Positions 18,406-26,890 of a stretch of DNA of 64,000 bases are shown in pieces. Positions within the stretch are counted from its first letter, which is position 1. Each line of letters opens with the position of its first letter. Position numbers and translations under genes: made by a program. This DNA is from JAFGNV01 sp964612485 (GTDB lineage: Bacteria > Chloroflexota > Anaerolineae > 4572-78 > J111). Where the stretch lies: assembly GCA_964612485.1 (NCBI GenBank), contig CAZTFF010000023.1, forward strand, positions 11,767 through 75,766, in the 5' to 3' direction. Below the pieces are notes generated by a model. That model searched no databases. It saw only the letters and a list, made by a program, of their open reading frames with translations, and had not been told where the DNA came from.

Positions 18406-19887
18406 ATGCAAGTAGATAAAAATTATTACGAGATACTCAAAGTTAAACCCGACGCTTCGGAGGATGAAATCCGTAAGGCCTACCGCGGCCTGGTTCGAGA
18501 AACGCATCCTGATGTGAGCAAGCACCCGGCAGCGGTGCAGATTTTTCAGGATGTTCAAGAAGCCTATGAAGTTCTGGGAGACCCGGAACAGCGGCGCGCC
18601 TACGACCATTTACGGGAATCGGAAGGGCTGGATAAATCCTCCTCGTTGAGCCTGCGCTCGATGATCAGCCACAAATATTTGTTAACCGATATCGAAGAAC
18701 AGGCCTTTTACGCGCTGGTAGACATCACCCCGGCAGTAGATTTGCCCATCTCGCGCCTGCCGCTAAACCTGTGCCTGGTGCTGGACCGCAGTACCTCGAT
18801 GCAAGGCATGCGCTTGCAGCAAGTCAAAGAAGGCACCCGCCAGATCATCGACCGGCTGAATGACGATGATGCGTTGAGCCTGGTGATTTTTGGCGACCGG
18901 GCCGAAGTTATTTTGCCCAGCCAGCGCAATGTGGACAAGGCCATGGCCAAATCCATTGCCAGCACCATTCAACCCAGCGGCGGCACCGAAATGTTACAGG
19001 GCTTGAAGGCCGGCCTGCAAGAATTAGAGAAGTTTCGCACCGAAGAATCGGTAAACCACCTGATTTTGCTCACCGACGGCCAAACCTATGGCGATGAATC
19101 CGGCTGTATTGAAAAAGCCGATTGGGCCGGCCGCAACCAGATCAGCCTGACCACGATGGGCATCGGCTCCGACTGGAATGAAAATCTATTGGACCATATG
19201 GCCTCTTTGTCGGGCGGCACATCGGTTTACATCGACTCGCCCCGCAAAGTGGTGGAAGTTTTCAAATCAACCATCCGCAGCCTGAGCGCGGTGGTGGCCC
19301 GAGAATTAAGCATGAGCTTTAGTACCGCTACCGGCGTAAACCTCAAAGATGCGTTTCAGGTGACGCCTCACATTCGGCGGCTTGATCTTCGGGCCAATAA
19401 AGCGGTTCTCGGCCCGCTGGGAACAGGCAATGATAAAACAATTTTGATGGAATTTAGAGTAGCGCAAGAAACCAAACCCGGTAAAAAACGGCTGCTGCGC
19501 CTGACGATTGACGGCGACGTGCCCGGCCAATCTAACCGGCGAAATTGGGAGTGGGTTGAGTTTTTTGCCGAATTTGTGCCCAGCCTGGAAGAACCGATAG
19601 AAATACCTCCCACCATTGTTACGGCGTTGGGCAAATTAGCCATCTTTAAAATGCAAGAAAAAGCGATGGCTGACCTGGAAAGTGGCCGGGTGAGTACAGC
19701 CACGCAGCGTTTGGAAACCATGGCCACCCGATTGCTCAATCTGGGCGAAACAGACCTGGCCCGCGCCGCGCTGCTGGAAGCCGGGCGGTTGGCCAGAACC
19801 GGCGATCTCTCGACCGAGGGTCGCAAAAAAATCCGTTACGGAACGCGAAGTTTGTCAATTTTGCCGAAGGAGATACACAGTGATTAA
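18406..19887 (+). CDS. J-domain / von Willebrand factor A fusion protein
   Basis: A 493-aa protein with an N-terminal J-domain (residues 5-70; YYEILKVKPDASEDEIRKAY, intact HPD in RETHPDVSK, then EAYEVLGDPEQRRAYD). It is joined to a vWA domain with a full MIDAS motif: DRSTSMQG (DxSxS), the threonine in SGGTEML and the aspartate in LLTDGQTYG. The C-terminal 130 residues contain a predicted helical tail with TALGKLAIFKMQEKA. Such vWA proteins bind ligands through a divalent metal. The intact HPD implies that it can recruit an Hsp70. The stop overlaps the next gene by 8 nt. Function unknown; the context is phospho-signalling. Confidence 0.9.
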   Translation: MQVDKNYYEILKVKPDASEDEIRKAYRGLVRETHPDVSKHPAAVQIFQDVQEAYEVLGDPEQRRAYDHLRESEGLDKSSSLSLRSMISHKYLLTDIEEQAFYALVDITPAVDLPISRLPLNLCLVLDRSTSMQGMRLQQVKEGTRQIIDRLNDDDALSLVIFGDRAEVILPSQRNVDKAMAKSIASTIQPSGGTEMLQGLKAGLQELEKFRTEESVNHLILLTDGQTYGDESGCIEKADWAGRNQISLTTMGIGSDWNENLLDHMASLSGGTSVYIDSPRKVVEVFKSTIRSLSAVVARELSMSFSTATGVNLKDAFQVTPHIRRLDLRANKAVLGPLGTGNDKTILMEFRVAQETKPGKKRLLRLTIDGDVPGQSNRRNWEWVEFFAEFVPSLEEPIEIPPTIVTALGKLAIFKMQEKAMADLESGRVSTATQRLETMATRLLNLGETDLARAALLEAGRLARTGDLSTEGRKKIRYGTRSLSILPKEIHSD

Positions 19888-20389
19888 GTGTCCATTTTGT
19901 GGAACAACTCACGTGGCCAATACACTCTTTTGCAGTGAATGCGGCACTTATTTGTTAGAAGATGACCGCCGCGGCACCGATCCTTTGGGCACCGATGAAA
20001 TTGGTTGGGTTGGCGAGGAGGATGAAGAGGGTGATGCCAGTCCTATGGTTAAGGGCACGGGGCCGCTGGCCATCCGGTTGCGCATTGGCGATAGCGAACG
20101 GGTGGTTGAAGCAACCTTAAACAAGGCAATTCACCTGGGCCGGCTGGACCCGGCCAGCGATGTTTTTCCCGAAGTTGATCTGACAAATGACAACGGCCTG
20201 GAGCGAGGTGTATCGCGGCGGCACGCGCGTATTCTAAAGCGTGAGGGCACCGTGGTAGTTGAAGATTTAGGGAGCATTAACGGAACCTTTATCAATGGGA
20301 AACGATTAGCCCCCTATCTGCCGGAAGTTTTGCATCATAACGACCAATTGCAACTGGGAAAATTACTCATTGAAGTAGAAATGCACTAA
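19880..20389 (+). CDS. Zinc-ribbon FHA-domain protein
   Basis: A 169-aa adaptor. Residues 4-20 form a zinc ribbon (CPFCGTTH, CSECGTY), followed by an acidic linker and an FHA domain (about residues 70-165) with the phosphothreonine-binding motifs IHLGRLD, SRRHARI and LGSINGTFING. FHA domains bind phosphothreonine peptides, so this is a likely reader of the kinase at 15099. The GTG start at 19880 has GAAGGAG about 8 nt upstream and overlaps the J-vWA gene by 8 nt, indicating coupled translation of the two proteins. Confidence 0.92.
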   Translation: MIKCPFCGTTHVANTLFCSECGTYLLEDDRRGTDPLGTDEIGWVGEEDEEGDASPMVKGTGPLAIRLRIGDSERVVEATLNKAIHLGRLDPASDVFPEVDLTNDNGLERGVSRRHARILKREGTVVVEDLGSINGTFINGKRLAPYLPEVLHHNDQLQLGKLLIEVEMH

Positions 20390-20426
20390 CCTTTGGTTTA
20401 ACATCATCATCAAGGAGTTTTAGATT

Positions 20427-20672
20427 ATGCCCATTACGGTGATTGTCCACATTTCCAATGCAGACCCTATTGTGGGTGAAATTGACGAAATGCCCGACCC
20501 AACTTCACAATTTATTACCTGCACCAATCCCCGCGCCCGCGACGGCAAACAGATTGTTTACATCGACGCCCAGGCCACGCGGGTGATGTTCCCCTGGAGC
20601 CGGGTTACATTTGTGGAAACCATGCCCAGCGACGAAGATCAGGCTGAAATCGAAACCTTTTTCCGCGATTGA
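20427..20672 (+). CDS. Conserved-looking 81-aa protein of unknown function
   Basis: A small soluble protein (MPITVIVHISNADPIVGEID start, acidic C-terminus ETFFRD) with a good ribosome binding site (AAGGAG 10 nt before ATG). It starts 37 nt after the FHA gene and is followed by a strong terminator, so it is the last gene of the kinase cluster. The pattern of beta strands and a WSRV motif suggests a small barrel-like fold, but I recognise no family. Confidence 0.7.
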   Translation: MPITVIVHISNADPIVGEIDEMPDPTSQFITCTNPRARDGKQIVYIDAQATRVMFPWSRVTFVETMPSDEDQAEIETFFRD

Positions 20673-20702
20673 TCTTTTTATCCCTTCAGATATTGTTGGC
20701 AG

Positions 20703-20732
20703 CCGTCACCTGATTATTGGGTGACGGTTTTT
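20703..20732 (+). terminator. Rho-independent terminator of the kinase cluster
   Basis: CCGTCACC (20703-20710) pairs with GGTGACGG (20720-20727) around a 9-nt loop and is followed by five T residues. Confidence 0.85.
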
Positions 20733-20846
20733 GCATGAAGAGACAAAGTTTTTCCCTGCCAGCCTGCCTTTGACATTTCAAACACCAACGAGTAAGATAC
20801 CCCAATATCTAAACAATACCCATAATCCCAGAAAGGTGAAATACGT

Positions 20847-22031
20847 ATGGCAACACAACAGGTTACACCTGTCGCCTGTCCAAACTGCCAGGCGCAATTT
20901 ACCGCGCCGGTTGAAACTATTATCAACGGCCAGGATACGGCCCAAAAAAATGCCTTTTTGCAAGGCGCCATTAACGTGGCCCAGTGCCCGCAGTGCGGTT
21001 TAACCAGCCCCCTCACCGTTCCGATGCTCTACTATGATCTGGAAAAAGAACTGGCCCTGGTCCTGGTGCCCGATAGCATGACCATGAGCCAGCCCGAACA
21101 GCAGAAGATCATCGGCGATCTGACCAACAAACTGGTCAACAGCCTGCCCACCGAAGAGCGAAAGTTTTACCTCTTTAATCCGCAACAATTCTTGACTCTG
21201 GACTCGATGGTCAAAGCCATTTTAAAAGCCGACGGCATCACCGAAGAGATGCTGGAAGCCCAGGCCGCCAAAGTAAAACTCATTGAAACATTTTTGCAAG
21301 TTAAAGACGAAGAAACACTCAAGAAATTGATCAAAGAGCACGATGCGGAGCTTGATAAAGAATTCTTTGAGGTGCTGACCGCCTCGATGCAGGCCGCGCA
21401 AATGGAAGGCAATCAGGCCGGGGTGCAAACTTTGTTTGCTCTCCGTGGCCTGCTGGCCCAGTACAGCACGCAGGGCGAAAAAGCGGTGAAAGAAATTGAT
21501 GAAGAAATGGGGATGATGTACCTCAAAACCCAGGACGAACTGCTGGAACGATTACAAAAAGCCAAAGATGACAAAGAATTTGAAGGGCTGGTTGTTACCG
21601 GCATGCCGCTGATTGATTACGGCTTTTTCCAAAAACTTACGGCCAAAATTGACCAGGCGGCCAAGGCCAAAGATAAAGCCAAAGAAAAAACGCTGACCGA
21701 CATCCGAACCAAAATTTTAGAGGTTAAATCCAAATACGAAGAAGCCAGCCGGGCCTCGTTGGAAAAGGCCATGGAACTCCTGCGCGAAATCCTGCAATCC
21801 GGCGACCCTGAGAAAGTGATCGACGAAAAGCTGGATCAGGTTGATGATGCCTTCTTTGCCATCCTGTCGGCCAATATTCAGGAAGCTCAAAAACAAAATC
21901 AGGCGCAGGCTGTACAAACCTTGCAATTAATTGGCGGCATCGCCATGAGCAAGCTGCAAGAAAAAACCAAAGGCAAAGAAGCGGTCAGCCAGACGGCCCA
22001 GGCCGCCGCATCGCAAATTCATTTGCCCTGA
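20847..22031 (+). CDS. CpXC-domain protein
   Basis: A 394-aa protein starting with a CpXC-type zinc-binding domain: CPNCQAQF (residues 10-17) and a second pair CPQCGLTSP near residue 47, then MLYYDLEKELALVLVP. The rest is mostly charged helix with repeated DxxFFxxLxAxxQxA blocks (EFFEVLTASMQAAQMEGN; AFFAILSANIQEAQKQN; a third at YGFFQKLTAKIDQA), suggesting an internal triplication. AAAGGTGA precedes the ATG. CpXC proteins have no established biochemical role. It lies beyond the kinase-cluster terminator but in the same direction. Confidence 0.85.
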   Translation: MATQQVTPVACPNCQAQFTAPVETIINGQDTAQKNAFLQGAINVAQCPQCGLTSPLTVPMLYYDLEKELALVLVPDSMTMSQPEQQKIIGDLTNKLVNSLPTEERKFYLFNPQQFLTLDSMVKAILKADGITEEMLEAQAAKVKLIETFLQVKDEETLKKLIKEHDAELDKEFFEVLTASMQAAQMEGNQAGVQTLFALRGLLAQYSTQGEKAVKEIDEEMGMMYLKTQDELLERLQKAKDDKEFEGLVVTGMPLIDYGFFQKLTAKIDQAAKAKDKAKEKTLTDIRTKILEVKSKYEEASRASLEKAMELLREILQSGDPEKVIDEKLDQVDDAFFAILSANIQEAQKQNQAQAVQTLQLIGGIAMSKLQEKTKGKEAVSQTAQAAASQIHLP

Positions 22032-22047
22032 GCGTTCTTTACAATAG

Positions 22048-22512
22048 ATGATTGAATGCACCGCATTTTTGGGCGGCAGCAAGCACGCGCCCAAAGAAAA
22101 ACTTACCTATCGACCGGCGGTTTACGCCCTCATCCGGCACAACCACCACGTCTTGCTGGTCAGCACCATTCGCAGCCAAAAATATTATCTTCCCGGCGGC
22201 GGTGTGGAAATCGAGGAATCGCTGCATGCGGCCCTCAAGCGAGAAGTCAAAGAAGAAACCGGCATCGAAATTGAAGTGGGCCAATTGACGCGCTTCAAAG
22301 AAGATTTCTTCTATTACGATCCGCTGGACGAGGCTTACCACAGCCTGCTCTTTTTCTATACCGCCCGCCCGCAAACCTTCACCCTGGCCTCGGATGATGA
22401 AGTGCAAGACGGCGAAGTGGAAAATCCGCGCTGGGTTCCCTGGAAAGATTTACAGGCGCGCGATTTTCATAATCACGGCGAAATTATTATGCAGATGTTA
22501 CATTCATCCTGA
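22048..22512 (+). CDS. Nudix hydrolase
   Basis: A 154-aa Nudix hydrolase, which cleaves a nucleoside diphosphate linked to another moiety. The Nudix box is intact at about residues 51-73: G in LPGGGVEIEESLHAALKREV followed by KEETGIEIE, matching GX5EX7REUXEEXGU. The substrate cannot be told from sequence. The start ATG at 22048 has no clear Shine-Dalgarno sequence and is 16 nt after the CpXC gene. It ends 15 nt before hisS, so the two are probably cotranscribed. Confidence 0.9.
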   Translation: MIECTAFLGGSKHAPKEKLTYRPAVYALIRHNHHVLLVSTIRSQKYYLPGGGVEIEESLHAALKREVKEETGIEIEVGQLTRFKEDFFYYDPLDEAYHSLLFFYTARPQTFTLASDDEVQDGEVENPRWVPWKDLQARDFHNHGEIIMQMLHSS

Positions 22513-22527
22513 AGGAGAACCAAACTC

Positions 22528-23793
22528 TTGCCCAAATACAAACGCATTACCGGCATGCCCGACGTGCTTTTTGACGACCAACCCTACTGGCGTTTTATTC
22601 TCAACAAAATCCAGGAAACCGCCGACCTGTTTGGCTACCGCCGGCTTGATATTCCCGTGATAGAGCAGGCCGGCCTCTTTGTGCGCGGCGTGGGCGAAGG
22701 CACCGATATTGTTGAAAAAGAGATGTATATCTTTGAAGACCGCGACGGCTCCCAGTTGGCCCTGCGCCCCGAATTCACCGCCGGCATTATGCGCGCTTAC
22801 ATCGAAAACGGGATGCATACCCTGCCCTCGCCGCTGCGGGTGTGGACCACCGGCCCGTTGTTTCGGCACGAGCGGCCCCAGGCAGGCCGTTACCGGCAGC
22901 ACTCCCAATTTGATATTGAAGTGATCGGCGAACAAGACCCGGCCATTGATGTGGAAGTCATCAACGTAGCCTGGCATCTATTTACCACGTTGGGCTTTTA
23001 CGGGCTGCGGCTTTACCTCAATTCCACCGGCTGCCCGGCCTGCAAACCGGCTTACATTCAAAAATTGGTGGATTATTTTGATCGATTTGCCGAGAAATTG
23101 CCGCCCGACGACCGGATGCGGCTGCAAAAAAATCCGCTCCGCATCCTCGACAGCAAAGAAGACGAAACCCAACCCTTGCTGGACGATGCGCCCCACATCA
23201 CCGACCACCTCTGCGCCGGCTGCGACGAGCATTTCACCAAACTCCAAACCTATCTGGAGGCCGTGGGCCGGCCCTACGAGGTGGATTACCGCATTGTGCG
23301 CGGCCTGGATTATTACACCAAAACCGTTTTTGAGATCAAGGCCGACGGCCTGGGCAGCCAGGATACCATTTGCGGCGGCGGCCGTTACGACGGCCTGATC
23401 AAAGAATTGGGCGGTCCGCCCACCCCCGGCATTGGCTTTGGCTCCGGCATCGAACGCTTTGTGATTGCCCTGAAGCACCTGGGGGTTGATCCCCCAGAGG
23501 AACCTTTGCCCGGCGTGACGGTCTCTTACCTGGGAGAAACGGCCAAAGTAGCCGCGCTTAAATTGGTGCAAAATTTGCACGCGGAAAATGTTGGCGCGCT
23601 GCTAACGCCCGGCGACCGCAGTTTGAAAGCGCAGCTAAAAAGCGCCAATCGGGCCAACGCGGCCTACGCCATTATTCTGGGCGAAGAGGAAGTGCAGGCC
23701 AGTCGGGCCACGGTGCGAGATATGGCCGATAGCTCGCAGACAACCGTTGATCTCAACGCCCTGCCGGGCTGGTTAAAAGATAAATTAGCCTGA
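22528..23793 (+). CDS. hisS: Histidyl-tRNA synthetase
   Basis: A 421-aa class II synthetase charging tRNA-His. Motif 2 is FRHERPQAGRYRQHSQFD. The histidine-specific motifs are GLDYYTKTVFEI and GGGRYDGLI, motif 3 is GFGSGIERF, and the C-terminal anticodon-binding domain follows. The N-terminus (YKRITGMPDVLFDDQPYW) is typical of HisS rather than the HisZ regulatory subunit. The start is a TTG with GAAGGAGA 8-9 nt upstream, the same pattern as the kinase and isopentenyl phosphate kinase genes here. Confidence 0.96.
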   Translation: MPKYKRITGMPDVLFDDQPYWRFILNKIQETADLFGYRRLDIPVIEQAGLFVRGVGEGTDIVEKEMYIFEDRDGSQLALRPEFTAGIMRAYIENGMHTLPSPLRVWTTGPLFRHERPQAGRYRQHSQFDIEVIGEQDPAIDVEVINVAWHLFTTLGFYGLRLYLNSTGCPACKPAYIQKLVDYFDRFAEKLPPDDRMRLQKNPLRILDSKEDETQPLLDDAPHITDHLCAGCDEHFTKLQTYLEAVGRPYEVDYRIVRGLDYYTKTVFEIKADGLGSQDTICGGGRYDGLIKELGGPPTPGIGFGSGIERFVIALKHLGVDPPEEPLPGVTVSYLGETAKVAALKLVQNLHAENVGALLTPGDRSLKAQLKSANRANAAYAIILGEEEVQASRATVRDMADSSQTTVDLNALPGWLKDKLA

Positions 23794-23833
23794 CAAGGAA
23801 TGAGAATTAATTGACTTCCCCTATTTGTCAGGA

Positions 23834-23920
23834 TACTAGAGAGTGGAGATTAGAGATTTCAGGCTAAAAATCTCCCAATCTCTAATCCCTGGATTAGATC
23901 TAATCTCCAATTTTCTAAAT
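23834..23920. repeat. Inverted repeat of the GGAGATTAGAGATT family
   Basis: Between hisS and nadK, GGAGATTAGAGATT and several complementary blocks (AATCTCTAATCC; TAATCTCC) form a multi-arm palindrome. A related element with the same core words occurs at 59765-59850, so this is an interspersed non-coding repeat. Confidence 0.6.
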
Positions 23921-23931
23921 GCAAAAGTTGT

Positions 23932-24840
23932 TTGATTTCGAATCCTAAATTAGTGATCGCCGTGTCGAAACAGACAGATAGTTCTAACCCGCTGGCTTTT
24001 CAACAAATTGGCATCCTCTACCACCCCAAACTGGCCGAATCGCGGGTGATGGCCGCCGAAATATTGGAATTTGTAGAAAACCTGGGCGCGTCGGCCTGGG
24101 TCAGTTCCAGTTGGGGCGAGGAAGACATCAAAGACCATTTACAAGATTTAGACCTGCTCATCACCCTGGGCGGGGATGGCTCTATGCTGCGGGCGGCGCG
24201 TTTAACCGTAGGGCAGGGCATCCCGATTTTGGGCGTCAATATGGGCCGGCTGGGTTTTCTCACCGAGGTTCAGCCTGATGAATGGCCGGAGCATATTGAA
24301 CAAGCGTTATTGGGCGAGTGCTGGATTGAAGAACGAATGATGGTCCACGCGGAACATCGCCGCCGGGAAGAGATCATCAACACCCACGAGGCGCTCAATG
24401 AAGTGGTGATCAGCCGGGGCCAACTGGCGCGGGTGGTGCGGCTCCATACCTACATTGATGGCGGGTTTCTCACAACCTACACCGCCGATGGCTTGATCGT
24501 AGCCACGCCAACCGGTTCAACCGCCTATGCGCTGGCCGCCGGCGGCCCGATTTTGCCGCCGGAATTGGAAAATTTTGTGCTGGTTCCGTTGGCGCCCCAT
24601 TTGAGTTTGGAACGGGCCATTGTTTTATCTAAAGGCGCCACCGTATGCATTGAGATTTCTACCGATCACACCGTCTCTTTAACGATGGATGGGCAACTGG
24701 AAGTTGAAGTGGAAGACGGCGATAAAGTGATGATGAGCGTCAGCCCCTCGGTGGGGCGGTTTGTGCGGCTGCAAGAGAAAACCTATTTCTACCGCACCCT
24801 GATGAGCCGGCTGGGCTGGCCGCAGCAAGCTAAACGATAA
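23932..24840 (+). CDS. nadK: NAD kinase
   Basis: Phosphorylates NAD to NADP. The 302-aa protein has the family motifs LLITLGGDGSMLRAAR, GVNMGRLGFLTE, the NE/D motif ALNEVVISR and DGLIVATPTGSTAYALAAGG. The start is uncertain: the TTG at 23932 gives the longest form, but GTG codons at 23953 and 23962 are also in frame and no clear ribosome binding site decides. The catalytic core begins about residue 25 (FQQIGILYHP), so all choices keep it. Confidence 0.93.
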   Translation: MISNPKLVIAVSKQTDSSNPLAFQQIGILYHPKLAESRVMAAEILEFVENLGASAWVSSSWGEEDIKDHLQDLDLLITLGGDGSMLRAARLTVGQGIPILGVNMGRLGFLTEVQPDEWPEHIEQALLGECWIEERMMVHAEHRRREEIINTHEALNEVVISRGQLARVVRLHTYIDGGFLTTYTADGLIVATPTGSTAYALAAGGPILPPELENFVLVPLAPHLSLERAIVLSKGATVCIEISTDHTVSLTMDGQLEVEVEDGDKVMMSVSPSVGRFVRLQEKTYFYRTLMSRLGWPQQAKR

Positions 24841-24896
24841 GAAATCTTAGGCTATTCCAAGAAAATACTCGTCCTCAAAATTCTGATGAGTGAGAA

Positions 24897-24945
24897 GTGG
24901 AAAGTGACGAGTGAGAAGTGACACTCATCACCCGTCACTCTGTCA
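24897..24945. repeat. Short inverted repeat upstream of the TPR/B-box gene
   Basis: AGTGACG (24903-24909) and CGTCACT (24933-24939) flank repeated GTGAGAAGTG/CACTCATCAC words. This could be a leader hairpin or a small interspersed repeat; its role is not clear. Confidence 0.45.
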
Positions 24946-24967
24946 CTCAGCAAGGAGCAATAAATCT

Positions 24968-25774
24968 ATGGCTGATACCTCAACCTCAGATCTGGTTCAA
25001 CAGGGCCTGACCGCCGCCCGCGTGGGCGATGTGGATGATGCCCGCCGGCTGCTGGAAAAAGCAACGCAGCGTACGCCGTACAATGTAGAGGCGTGGCTGG
25101 CGTTGGCCGGCGTGGTCGACTCGCTGGAAGACAAACAAAAGTGCTTTAAAAAAGTGCTGCACCTGGACCCCAACAATGGCGAAGCGCTGGCCGGGTTGGC
25201 CCGGGTTGAACAGAAACTGGCCCAAACGTCAACGCCCGCTCCCGCAGAAGAGGCCGGGGCTGCATCTGAATCAACAGACGGAACGCTCTACTGCTACCGG
25301 CATCCCACAGTAGAAACCGCTTTACGCTGTAATCGCTGCGGCAACCCCATTTGCCCCAAATGCGCCCAGCGCACGCCGGTGGGCTTTCGTTGCCCCGATT
25401 GTATCCGCGAGCAGGAGAATAAGTTTTATACCGGCACCAACCTTGATTATATAATTGCCGTAGCCATTGCTCTCCCTCTCTCCTTTATTGTGGCGGCCTT
25501 GTTTACCTTTCTTTTAGGTAATTTATGGTTTATATGGAGTCTAATTATTGGATTTGTGGCAGCACCCGCCGCCGCCGGATTTATTGCCGAAGCCGTACGC
25601 TGGGGCGTAAAACGACGCCGCTCCCGGTATTTGGGCTGGGTGGTGGCCGTCTGCCTGATTTTAGCCACCTTACCCTTTGTGCTGTTTGCTTTGTTTATGG
25701 GCGGCGGCGGGTTGATCGTTTCCGGCATGTTTATGGTTTTGGGTACAACAACTGTGTTGGCCCGGCTGCGGTAA
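24968..25774 (+). CDS. TPR / B-box zinc-finger membrane protein
   Basis: A 268-aa protein. Residues 5-80 are a TPR pair (GLTAARVGDVDDARRLLEKA; VLHLDPNNGEALAGLARV). A B-box-like zinc finger follows with paired cysteines (CYRHPTVETALRCNRCGNPIC, then CPKC and FRCPDC). Then come four hydrophobic segments (from YIIAVAIALPLSFIVAALF to GGGLIVSGMFMVLGTTTVLA). It probably anchors a cytosolic TPR/zinc-finger head to the membrane. The start is ATG 24968 with AAGGAG upstream, not the earlier in-frame codon, which lies in the repeat. Function unknown. Confidence 0.85.
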   Translation: MADTSTSDLVQQGLTAARVGDVDDARRLLEKATQRTPYNVEAWLALAGVVDSLEDKQKCFKKVLHLDPNNGEALAGLARVEQKLAQTSTPAPAEEAGAASESTDGTLYCYRHPTVETALRCNRCGNPICPKCAQRTPVGFRCPDCIREQENKFYTGTNLDYIIAVAIALPLSFIVAALFTFLLGNLWFIWSLIIGFVAAPAAAGFIAEAVRWGVKRRRSRYLGWVVAVCLILATLPFVLFALFMGGGGLIVSGMFMVLGTTTVLARLR

Positions 25775-25810
25775 GATCTCACCAGAGATGGGAAAACTAT
25801 ACGGCAAAGA

Positions 25811-25840
25811 AAAAGCCTGCGGCCAAGGCCGCAGGCTTTT
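25811..25840. terminator. Bidirectional rho-independent terminator
   Basis: A perfect inverted repeat, AAAAGCCTGCGGCC (25811-25824) and GGCCGCAGGCTTTT (25827-25840), with A-tract and T-tract on the two sides. It lies between the convergent TPR/B-box gene and the sigma-factor gene and can serve both. Confidence 0.92.
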
Positions 25841-25862
25841 TTGTTTTTTGTGTGTTTACGTT

Positions 25863-26783
25863 TTACTGCACCATAAAACTGCTCAACCGGCCCGCATGAT
25901 CGGGACGCCGCAGTTTTGCCAACGCCTCTTTTTCGATCTGCCGGATCCGTTCGCGGGTCAGGCCAAAGCGTTCGGCTACATCTTGCAAGGTCAGCGGATG
26001 GCCATCGCGCAGGCCGTAACGCAGCTCAACAATGCGGCTCTCGCGGGCGGTCAGCCCGGCCAGCGCCTGCCGAATTTCGGTTTCCAGCAGGGTGGAATCA
26101 ACCTGATCTTCCAGGTCTTGGGAAATATCATTTTCCACAAAATCGGCCAGGGTTGCGCCGTCGTCACCCACCGGTTCTTCCAGGCTCAGGGTTTCCTGGC
26201 CGTCTTTCAGAAGCTCGTGGATTTGTTCGGGCGCGTCGCCGGTTTGCGCGGCAATTTCTTCCACTTCAGGCGTACGGCCCAACGTTTGGGTAAGTTGGCC
26301 CATCACCTTGCGGATTTTGCCCAGGTGATCCACTTTGTGAACCGGCAGGCGAATGGTCCGGGTTTGCACGGCCACCGCCCGGCTGACACTTTGCCGAATC
26401 CAGTAGCTGGCGTAGGTGCTTAAACGCACGCCTTTGCTGACATCAAATTTATCAATGGCCCGGATCAGGCCGAGTACGCCTTCTTGAGAAAGTTCGGCCA
26501 AACTTAAACCGTGGCCGGTATATTTATTGGCGATACTGATCACCAGGCGGCCATTGGCCTGGATCAACATCCGGCGCGCGGCCTCACCTTCATCTACCTT
26601 GGCTTTGAGTTGTTTATCGTGACGCAAGGTTGAGTCTTTATTCATCTTTTCGGCAATGTTTTTTCCCTCAATCATTACCCGGATCAGGCGCTTTTCTTCG
26701 GCAGGGGAAACCGGTGCCGTTGCCGCAAGATCGGCAATGCTTAATCTAAAGAGCGCTTCATCAGGTGCCCATGTGGTTGCCAT
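25863..26783 (-). CDS. RNA polymerase sigma factor, sigma-70 group 1/2
   Basis: A 306-aa sigma factor. Region 2 is complete (RRMLIQANGRLVISIANKY; LIRAIDKFDVSKGVRLSTYA; YWIRQSVSRAV). Region 3 follows (KVDHLGKIRKVMGQLTQTLG), then region 4 with the -35-binding helix-turn-helix (LTLQDVAERFGLTRERIRQIE, EALAKLRRP). It lacks the long region 1.1 of a housekeeping RpoD, so it is more likely a group 2 alternative sigma factor of the RpoS/HrdB-like type. AGAGGTG precedes the ATG. Terminated by the shared hairpin. Confidence 0.93.
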   Translation of the reverse strand: MATTWAPDEALFRLSIADLAATAPVSPAEEKRLIRVMIEGKNIAEKMNKDSTLRHDKQLKAKVDEGEAARRMLIQANGRLVISIANKYTGHGLSLAELSQEGVLGLIRAIDKFDVSKGVRLSTYASYWIRQSVSRAVAVQTRTIRLPVHKVDHLGKIRKVMGQLTQTLGRTPEVEEIAAQTGDAPEQIHELLKDGQETLSLEEPVGDDGATLADFVENDISQDLEDQVDSTLLETEIRQALAGLTARESRIVELRYGLRDGHPLTLQDVAERFGLTRERIRQIEKEALAKLRRPDHAGRLSSFMVQ

Positions 26784-26890
26784 ACTATTTCACCTCTTTT
26801 TTTGGTTATATTTAACTCAACCCTCTACTTGCTTGTCTTAGCGATGTTACTAAATCAATCGTAGAGTGGCGGTAATTATCAAAATATTTG

